Assembly (NCBI GenBank): GCA_022707665.1
Contig: JAKJAE010000053.1
Span: 1 to 12,414 of the forward strand
Direction of reading: 5' to 3'
Length of the DNA stretch: 12,414 bases
Source of the DNA: Chloroflexota bacterium
GTDB lineage: Bacteria; Chloroflexota; Anaerolineae; B4-G1; SLSP01
Within the stretch, counting starts at the first letter, position 1. Every line of letters begins with the position of its first letter. The notes beneath the pieces are model-generated. The model worked only from the letters and a program-made list of their open reading frames with translations. It did not search any database and was not told where the DNA came from. Shown in pieces: positions 7,451 to 12,414 of this stretch. A program made the translations under genes and the position numbers.

Positions 7451-8137
7451 ATGAGCCAAACCGAGCGATCGTTACCCACCACTGATGAAGCAGCGCTACA
7501 GACTTCCGGGCGAGGCCAACCCGGGAAGGCTCTGCCAGCAGCAGGGCAGGCTAGTGACATGCGCAACCGCAACCGTTCCCCCCTTCTCTGGGTGACCCTT
7601 GCCATCGCTGTCGGGGCGCTGCTTGTGGCGGTCTTCTCCCTCGTCGTGAATGGTCTCCTGATCCAGCGCCTGTTGGCGGTTCGCGAAGCGGGACAGGGGC
7701 TTGTGGATGCGGCGATCCAGGAGATCGACGAAGCCTCGATGGGCGAGGTGGCATTCAGCTACGTCTTCTCCGACACGGTCGCCTATTCGGGCACGGTGCC
7801 CATCAGCCAGACGGTCCAGTTCCCCTTCCAGGGTACGGTTCCCTTTCAGGGCAACGTGCCGTTTCAGGGCGTGGTCCCCGTCGTGATCAACATCCCGATC
7901 ATCGGTGGACAGCGGATCAACGTTCCCGTCAACACGACCGTCTACGTGGATACGAGCGTGGACGTAAGCACGACGGTCACCGTGCCGGTAGCGATGGACT
8001 TTCCCTTTGCCGTGGAGATGCCCGTGCAGATACCGATCGACATCGGCGTGTCCCTGGACGATCAACCGGGCCTACAGGACATGTTCGCGGGCATCCGCCA
8101 GATCCTCGTCGAGTTGCGGGCGCTGATCGGCGAGTGA
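7451..8137 (+). CDS. Single-TM membrane-anchored protein with beta-repeat ectodomain
   Basis: I do not recognise a named family. The 228-aa protein has a polar N-terminus of about 43 residues, one TM helix (about 45-70, LLWVTLAIAVGALLVAVF), a short amphipathic helix (about 72-96), then roughly 95 residues of alternating hydrophobic and polar positions with Pro every six to eight residues (FPFQGT, VPFQGN, VPFQGV, INIPII, INVPVNTTVYV, VTVPVAMDFPF, VQIPIDIGVS). A C-terminal helix follows (about 205-226). The middle looks like regular beta strands, possibly a lipid-facing groove or solenoid, outside the membrane if the N-terminus is cytoplasmic; this is inference. The start is uncertain: AAGG at 7434-7437 is four bases from a GTG at 7442 and thirteen from the ATG chosen here. 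It is third in the plus-strand cassette. Confidence 0.75.
   Translation: MSQTERSLPTTDEAALQTSGRGQPGKALPAAGQASDMRNRNRSPLLWVTLAIAVGALLVAVFSLVVNGLLIQRLLAVREAGQGLVDAAIQEIDEASMGEVAFSYVFSDTVAYSGTVPISQTVQFPFQGTVPFQGNVPFQGVVPVVINIPIIGGQRINVPVNTTVYVDTSVDVSTTVTVPVAMDFPFAVEMPVQIPIDIGVSLDDQPGLQDMFAGIRQILVELRALIGE
7820..7873 (+). repeat. Three tandem 18-bp units encoding (F/V)PFQGx
   Basis: Three in-frame imperfect copies (7820-7837, 7838-7855, 7856-7873) encode FPFQGT, VPFQGN and VPFQGV. The differences fall mostly at third positions and in the last codon. The beta-rich pattern continues beyond them in looser form, suggesting the ectodomain grew by duplication of a six-residue unit. Confidence 0.7.
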
Positions 8138-8212
8138 GCGTGCGCGCGACAGCCTCTGTGGGTAAGGTCTCGACTCAGTCGGAGCCGAATCCACCGGGAC
8201 TCTCTGTGGGGA

Positions 8213-8227
8213 GGCCGCAGAACGGCC
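8213..8227. terminator. Weak hairpin between convergent genes
   Basis: GGCCG (8213-8217) and CGGCC (8223-8227) flank a five-base loop in the 125-base gap between the convergent beta-repeat and GH43 genes. There is no T tract on either side, so a Rho-independent terminator is only a weak possibility. Nothing else is seen in this gap. Confidence 0.2.
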
Positions 8228-8262
8228 GCCGGGGTGGCCTGTGACGCTTATCCCCGAGCCGC

Positions 8263-9825
8263 TTACTGGCCCAGATACTCGAACCAGTCGAAGTCGGCAA
8301 CATTCGTGCTGGGCTCGCCGTTGCTGCTGGCATACACTCCGATGTAGGCGCCGGTGAAGCCGCCTGCCACCGGCGTGCTGAGCAGCCGTCCGTCCACGCG
8401 TTCCGCGACGGGCCGCCATGCCTCCGGCTCTGTTGCGACGTAGAAGCCATAGTCCTGACCGCGCGCCTCCACTTTGAGGTACAGCCGTCCCGGGCCGACG
8501 ACCACCTGACCCAGGACGCTTTCGTTTCCGTTGAAGCACTTCGTTGCGCGAACGAGGCGCTGGCCCGCCTCGTCAAGGGTGCAGACAAAGCGGAGGTGGA
8601 AGCGATCGTTCTGAAGGAGAACGTGGCCGGCACACTCGTGTGGTGCCACCGGGTCGAAGTCTAGCGCCGTGCGTGCGGCGAACGACTTGTGCTGCTGGCG
8701 CCTGCCAACAAAGCTGGGATTGACCCGCTCTGTGATCCGCTCCGGGCGAAGGCGAAGCCGCAGATGCCCTGGGCGCTCTGTGAGGCTCCAGAACGGTTCC
8801 CTGGGCGTCCGGAGAAAGTTCCACTCCAGCCCCAAGACGGCGTGCTCAAAGTGATCACAGGTTGGGTGTGAGGGCCAGGTGCACTCGGGGAGGTTGGGTA
8901 CTGTGCCCTCGGCCTCGATCCGTCCCCGGCCCGGGCTGACGACCGGCCAACCGTCCTCCCAGCGTACAGGCGCCAGAAAGGTCTCGCGCCCGAGGTTGTA
9001 GAAATAGCCGTCATAGGGGCGCATCCCCAGCGCAACCATCCACCACTCGCCGTACTGGGTCTCGACCAGATCGGCATGCCCTGTGCCCACAATGGGGTAG
9101 TCGCGGCCCAGGTGCCGGTGGGTGAGGATCGGGTTGCGCGGGTTGGGTTCATAGGGCCCTGTGAGGGTATCGCTGCGCGCAATCGTTACGGCATGGTCGT
9201 GGCCGGTACCGCCCTCGGCAATCATCAAGTAGTAGAGGCCGTTGATTCTGTACAGGTGGGGGGCCTCGGCGTAGACGGCACCCTTCAACGCGCCATCCCA
9301 GAGGATAGTCCGCTCGCCCATTAGCTGAAAGGTCGTGGGGTCGAGCTCCTGGAGCCAGATGACGCAGTGGCCCTCGTAGTGACCCTCGAACACGTGCTGG
9401 TTGCCCACATACCAGAGACGCCCATCATCATCGAACAGCAGCGAGGGATCGATGCCGGGCGCGTCGTCGATCCAGACCGGACTGGACCAGGGGCCGCCAG
9501 GGCTGGTGGCGGTGACGATGAAGTTGCCTCTTTGCACGAGCCCGTCGACCAGCGTGTTGATCACATAGAACGTGCCCTCATGATAGCGGATCGTTGGCGC
9601 ATACAGTCCGCCAGAAGGGTGGATCCCATCGAGGTCGAGCTGCTCGGGACGGTCAAGGACGTGGCCAATCTGACGCCAATGCACGAGGTCACGACTGTGG
9701 AAGATCGGTAGTCCCGGGAAGAACTCGAAGGTCGACGTAATCAGGTAGAAATCGTCGCCGACCCGACAGATCGAGGGATCAGGATAGAACCCGGGCAGGA
9801 TGGGGTTCTGGAAGGTCTTGGGCAT
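8263..9825 (-). CDS. GH43 glycosidase (beta-xylosidase / alpha-L-arabinofuranosidase type)
   Basis: A 520-aa inverting glycosidase. The N-terminal five-bladed beta-propeller (about residues 5-305) opens with NPILPGFYPDPS, where Asp16 is the catalytic base. Asp126 in PGIDPS is the pKa modulator and Glu187 in VYAEAPHLY the acid, so the full GH43 triad is present; the conserved His250 is in GTGHADLVE. A concanavalin-A-like C-terminal domain (about 323-519) ends with ASSNGEPSTNVADFDWFEY, typical of xylosidase-type GH43 proteins. Release of xylose or arabinose from imported oligosaccharides is likely; sequence alone does not separate the two. No signal peptide is seen. The ATG has AGGAGG seven bases upstream. 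It is last in the fucosidase-isomerase-GH43 run, 164 bases after the isomerase, with a large hairpin in that gap. Confidence 0.93.
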   Translation of the reverse strand: MPKTFQNPILPGFYPDPSICRVGDDFYLITSTFEFFPGLPIFHSRDLVHWRQIGHVLDRPEQLDLDGIHPSGGLYAPTIRYHEGTFYVINTLVDGLVQRGNFIVTATSPGGPWSSPVWIDDAPGIDPSLLFDDDGRLWYVGNQHVFEGHYEGHCVIWLQELDPTTFQLMGERTILWDGALKGAVYAEAPHLYRINGLYYLMIAEGGTGHDHAVTIARSDTLTGPYEPNPRNPILTHRHLGRDYPIVGTGHADLVETQYGEWWMVALGMRPYDGYFYNLGRETFLAPVRWEDGWPVVSPGRGRIEAEGTVPNLPECTWPSHPTCDHFEHAVLGLEWNFLRTPREPFWSLTERPGHLRLRLRPERITERVNPSFVGRRQQHKSFAARTALDFDPVAPHECAGHVLLQNDRFHLRFVCTLDEAGQRLVRATKCFNGNESVLGQVVVGPGRLYLKVEARGQDYGFYVATEPEAWRPVAERVDGRLLSTPVAGGFTGAYIGVYASSNGEPSTNVADFDWFEYLGQ

Positions 9826-9890
9826 AGGTCAACCTCCTGTCATAGCGCGCAAGTGCCTGGTAGAGACGGTCATGGCTCAACCAGAGCATG

Positions 9891-9951
9891 GAGCGAAACG
9901 AGCAGGCACCCCTGGTTTGACGACGGGCCCGGCCTGCTCGCTTTCTCGCTC
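9891..9951 (-). repeat. Long bulged inverted repeat between the isomerase and GH43 genes
   Basis: A perfect nine-base arm pair (9899-9907 with 9932-9940) extends outward through GAAA (9895-9898) with TTTC (9942-9945) after a one-base bulge, and GAGC (9891-9894) with GCTC (9948-9951) after a two-base bulge. That gives about 17 pairs around a 24-base loop. On the minus strand no long U tract follows. It may be a weak terminator, a processing or stability hairpin between cistrons, or an operator before the GH43 gene. Confidence 0.55.
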
Positions 9952-9989
9952 ACTCGCCTATTCGGTCATTTGCTGATTCTCTATTCCCC

Positions 9990-10745
9990 CTACTTTCCCA
10001 TCGCTTTGAGCGCCTTGAGCGAGCGCTCAGCCGACTCGAGCGGCGGGTAGGGGTAGTTTTCCTGTTCGACGATGTACCAGTCGGTCGCGCCCTGGCTTTC
10101 AACAACGTCGAAGACCTCGTGCCACTTCACATCGCCATCACCGATGATGACCAGCTCCTTGCCGGCGGCGTACTCCTTCAGATGAATGGTCGTGGCGCGC
10201 CGCGGGTAGCGCTTGAGGTACAACACAGGATCCGCACCCCCGTGCATAGCGTTGCCCAGGTCGATCTGCATGATGACACCACGATGGGTGTAGCTGTAGA
10301 AGATGTCCCAGCCGATTTGCCCGGTCGGGAATGGGGTGAACTCTTCCCAATGGTTGTGGTAGCCGGTGACCATACCCGAGGGCTCGAGCTTCGCCGCGAT
10401 CTCATTGAAGAGATCCGCTGTCCGACGCCACGCCTCCGGGGAACTGCGGTACTGCTCGGGAAGCCACGGTACGACCAGGTACTTGTTGCCGAGGGTTGCG
10501 TTGAACTCGACGGTCCTGGCGAGCTCGTCGCCCATCAACGTGTCGATGCCGGTGTGGCAGCCCGCGACGCCCAGCCCGAGGTCGTCCAACATCCTGCGGA
10601 TGTCCTTGGCCTCGAAGCCATAGTAACCCGCGAAGTCGACGCCTTCGTAGCCCATCTCAGCAACGGCCTTGAGCGTCTTGGGGAAGTCAGCCTGGCAGGC
10701 CTCCCTGACGGAGTAAAGCTGCAGTGCGATCGGTATCCGTGACAT
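9990..10745 (-). CDS. Sugar phosphate isomerase/epimerase (xylose isomerase-like TIM barrel)
   Basis: A 251-aa single-domain TIM barrel of the AP-endonuclease-2 superfamily, which isomerises or epimerises sugars or sugar phosphates at a divalent metal site. It opens with IPIALQLYSVRE, typical of the group. Probable metal or substrate residues are His130 and His132 in GYHNHWEEF, Asp162 in QIDLGN, His188 in TIHLKEY and Glu227 in YIVEQE. Length is slightly short but complete for this family. The ATG at 10745 has AAAGGA about seven bases upstream; a longer in-frame start at 10922 would run far into the fucosidase gene and is rejected. It lies 50 bases after the fucosidase, so it probably shares its transcript and processes a released monosaccharide. 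The exact sugar cannot be told. Confidence 0.9.
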   Translation of the reverse strand: MSRIPIALQLYSVREACQADFPKTLKAVAEMGYEGVDFAGYYGFEAKDIRRMLDDLGLGVAGCHTGIDTLMGDELARTVEFNATLGNKYLVVPWLPEQYRSSPEAWRRTADLFNEIAAKLEPSGMVTGYHNHWEEFTPFPTGQIGWDIFYSYTHRGVIMQIDLGNAMHGGADPVLYLKRYPRRATTIHLKEYAAGKELVIIGDGDVKWHEVFDVVESQGATDWYIVEQENYPYPPLESAERSLKALKAMGK

Positions 10746-10795
10746 TTGATGATCCTTTCTGGTGATGTGGGATGGGGGCGTGTGCTCCCCAATTC

Positions 10796-12088
10796 CTACT
10801 TGCTGCTGTTGAAAGCGGCTGGCGTTTCGCCGCGTTGCCGCGCCCAGTCGGCGACACGCTGCGGATCTCCGCCCCAGAGGCGCTCGCGGCCCCACTGGTT
10901 GGCCTCTGGCTTGCTCGAGCACGTCACCTTTATGACGGGAAAGAGCGCGGTGGGCGCGATGCGCGGGAGACCGTGAATGAAGAGCTCCTCGCCGCGCTGC
11001 TCGAAGGGCAGCACCTGTCCGGTCGTCAGCAGCTCGACCCGTTCCACGGGCGTGACGAGATCCGCCAGACGCAGCGTGGGACAGCCGTCCCAGAAGCGGA
11101 AGATCAGGTAGAGCACATTGCCCTTGGTGGTCTGCCAGCCGTGGGTGATGAACTCGGTAAGATCCCCGCCATCGGTGCCGTAGACGGCCTCGCCGTGAAC
11201 CTTGAGCCAGCGCCCGATATCGAGTGCCCGGGTGATGAACTCGGGTGGAAGCTGCCCGTCAGCCTGCGGGCCAACGTTGAGCAACAGGTTCCCTCCCTTG
11301 TGGGTGCACTCGCACAGCATATCGAGCAGGCGGTCGGCTTCGCGCCAGCGCTCCCCGGTGGTATAGCCCCACAGGCGCCAGGTCGTGACCTGGCACGATT
11401 CCCAGAGGCGGTCTTCGGCGGTGATGTGATGCTCAGGTGTGCCTATGTCCCCGGTGTCCTTGCCGCCGAGACGATTGTTGATCAGAATGTCGGGCTGCAG
11501 TGCCCGCATGCGCGCCACGAGGCGGTCACCATCGAGATCCTCGCGGGAGCGGGGCCAGACGCCATCAAACCAGATGACGTCGATCTTGCCGTAGGCCGAC
11601 AGCAGCTCATCGACCTGTGCGTGGACGTAGTCGCGCACTGCTGCCCAACCTGAGGGGTTCTTCTCGGGTCCTTCGAACCAGGCGGGGATGCGCCAGTCGA
11701 GGAGCGAGTAGTACAGGCCTACGCGGAGTCCTGCGGCGCGGAAGGCATCGACGAACTCGCCGACGAAGTCACGCCCGGGGGCCTGTGCGGCACTTGAGTA
11801 GTTGGTCGTCGCTGTGTTCCAGAGGCAGAAGCCATCGTGGTGACGCGTGGTCAGCACGCCATAGCGGAAACCGGCCTGCTTGATCGTCTCGGCCCAGAGG
11901 GCTGGATCGTAGTGGGTAGGGTTCCACGTGCAGGCGCGCTGCTCGTATTCGCGCGGATCGAGGTGCTCGCGGAAGAGCACCTGCTCGCCGCGTCCGTATG
12001 CGGCATAGGGACCCCAATGGATGAAGACGCCGTAGCGGCTCTCCGGGAACCAGCGCCACTTGTCCGGGATCGACTGCAAGTCCACCAT
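10796..12088 (-). CDS. GH29 alpha-L-fucosidase
   Basis: A 430-aa family 29 retaining fucosidase. The catalytic TIM barrel (about residues 8-310) shows the family landmarks WFPESRYGVFIHWGPYA (His24), TRHHDGFCLW (His83, His84, Asp85), VGLYYSLLDW and the nucleophile in VIWFDGVWP (Asp175). LLLNVGPQADGQLP is also typical. The acid/base residue varies in GH29 and I do not assign it; Glu219 and Glu230 are candidates. A short C-terminal beta region ends near 390, followed by a polar tail. No signal peptide is visible, so it probably acts in the cytoplasm on imported fucosylated oligosaccharides. The start has AAAGGAAG upstream. It is first in an operon with the isomerase and GH43 genes. Confidence 0.93.
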   Translation of the reverse strand: MVDLQSIPDKWRWFPESRYGVFIHWGPYAAYGRGEQVLFREHLDPREYEQRACTWNPTHYDPALWAETIKQAGFRYGVLTTRHHDGFCLWNTATTNYSSAAQAPGRDFVGEFVDAFRAAGLRVGLYYSLLDWRIPAWFEGPEKNPSGWAAVRDYVHAQVDELLSAYGKIDVIWFDGVWPRSREDLDGDRLVARMRALQPDILINNRLGGKDTGDIGTPEHHITAEDRLWESCQVTTWRLWGYTTGERWREADRLLDMLCECTHKGGNLLLNVGPQADGQLPPEFITRALDIGRWLKVHGEAVYGTDGGDLTEFITHGWQTTKGNVLYLIFRFWDGCPTLRLADLVTPVERVELLTTGQVLPFEQRGEELFIHGLPRIAPTALFPVIKVTCSSKPEANQWGRERLWGGDPQRVADWARQRGETPAAFNSSK

Positions 12089-12134
12089 GATTCACTTCCT
12101 TTCGTCGGCACCGTGATTTCGATGATCATGGCTC

Positions 12135-12161
12135 AGTCTACACGATCCTTGGGATATGCAA
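12135..12161 (-). promoter_or_regulatory. Candidate promoter of the fucosidase operon
   Basis: On the minus strand, TTGCAT (12156-12161) lies 15 bases before TAGACT (12135-12140); shifting the -35 box by one base (CTTGCA) gives 16. Transcription would begin near 12128, inside the eight-base palindrome ATGATCAT (12122-12129), about 40 bases before the ATG. The spacing is short, so confidence is moderate. Confidence 0.45.
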
Positions 12162-12196
12162 GACACAGGGTGCGTACTGAATCGCGCACGGCCCGA

Positions 12197-12224
12197 TTGC
12201 CAGCGTAGCCATTGGGGCTAGACT
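12197..12224 (+). promoter_or_regulatory. Candidate promoter of the lipoprotein gene
   Basis: TTGCCA (12197-12202) and TAGACT (12219-12224) are 16 bases apart, the same spacer as the two promoters near 2350. The expected start is near 12231, about 50 bases before the chosen ATG. Confidence 0.5.
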
Positions 12225-12280
12225 GAGGTCAGGCCGCATCTTCATTGGGATGGAGGACATTGCTGCTGGGACCCCTGGCG

Positions 12281-12414
12281 ATGGCGAGGCAGGTCATGTC
12301 ACTGAAGCTTGGTCTGGCGGTTGGGCTTGTCAGCGTTCTGATCGTGGCGTGCACCCCGGTGGCTACGCCTTCGGCACCCGAGGTGACGGAGCTCCCTCGA
12401 CAGGAGATGGCTGT
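12281..12414 (+). CDS. Putative lipoprotein, N-terminal fragment
   Basis: The first 44 codons of a gene cut by the right edge. The translation has a basic start (MARQVMSLK), a hydrophobic core and a lipobox ending LIVAC, followed by a Thr/Pro/Ser-rich stretch (TPVATPSAPE), the usual layout of a lipoprotein signal peptide and flexible linker. The Cys would be lipid-modified and the protein held at the outer face of the membrane. The mature domain is out of view, so no function is given; solute-binding lipoproteins often start this way. The start is uncertain: in-frame ATGs lie at 12281 and 12296, and an in-frame TTG at 12260 follows the only strong GGAGG (12252-12256), though at just three bases. 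Confidence 0.65.
   Translation, partial: MARQVMSLKLGLAVGLVSVLIVACTPVATPSAPEVTELPRQEMA

Noticed and set aside
10119..10742. Open frame of 207 codons on the plus strand
   Set aside because: It is a shadow of the sugar isomerase gene with no recognisable protein features.
10772..11653. Open frame of 293 codons on the plus strand
   Set aside because: It is antisense to the GH29 fucosidase, which has all family motifs. There is no domain-like content or convincing ribosome-binding site.
1..12414. CRISPR array, tRNA, rRNA or insertion sequence
   Set aside because: No spaced identical repeats, cloverleaf-like stretch, rRNA-like block, transposase motif or terminal inverted repeats were seen on reading both strands.

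Overview
The window is GC-rich, gene-dense and clearly bacterial. It has Shine-Dalgarno starts, short gaps and sigma70-like promoters, with no rRNA, tRNA, insertion sequence or CRISPR array visible. The protein mix suggests Chloroflexota (Anaerolineae-like): a multi-FHA ABCG-type transporter, a B12-type radical SAM protein, a membrane-anchored protein of regular beta repeats, an LxxAC-type lipoprotein and leaderless plant-glycan hydrolases. That assignment is inference from gene style, not from a marker gene.

Layout. (1) 1-2262, minus strand: a GH42 beta-galactosidase followed by an SDR oxidoreductase that runs off the left edge. (2) 2263-2463: a divergent control region with two well-formed promoters (TTGACG-N16-TATGCT leftward, TTGACG-N16-TATACT rightward) and a near-perfect palindrome abutting the leftward -35. 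(3) 2464-8137, plus strand: a three-gene cassette made of a 1205-aa FHA-FHA-FHA-ABC-permease half-transporter with a large Cys-rich loop, a radical SAM protein starting on the base after its stop codon, and a single-TM protein with a long beta-repeat ectodomain. The radical SAM frame ends early, and its probable C-terminus continues in another frame (7253-7417), so a frameshift is likely. (4) 8263-12088, minus strand: a second carbohydrate operon in the order GH29 alpha-L-fucosidase, TIM-barrel sugar isomerase/epimerase, GH43 glycosidase, with a long bulged hairpin before the last gene. (5) 12089-12414: another divergent promoter region, then the start of a plus-strand lipoprotein gene cut by the right edge.

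How they fit together. The minus-strand enzymes lack visible signal peptides, so they probably act in the cytoplasm on imported oligosaccharides carrying galactose, fucose and xylose or arabinose, as in hemicellulose or pectin side chains. The isomerase and SDR would process the released sugars. The plus-strand cassette has no obvious link to this catabolism. Its architecture suggests export or envelope placement of a radical-SAM-modified small molecule or lipid, under FHA (phospho-threonine) control. This cassette is the best candidate for an undescribed system in the window; its function is a hypothesis.
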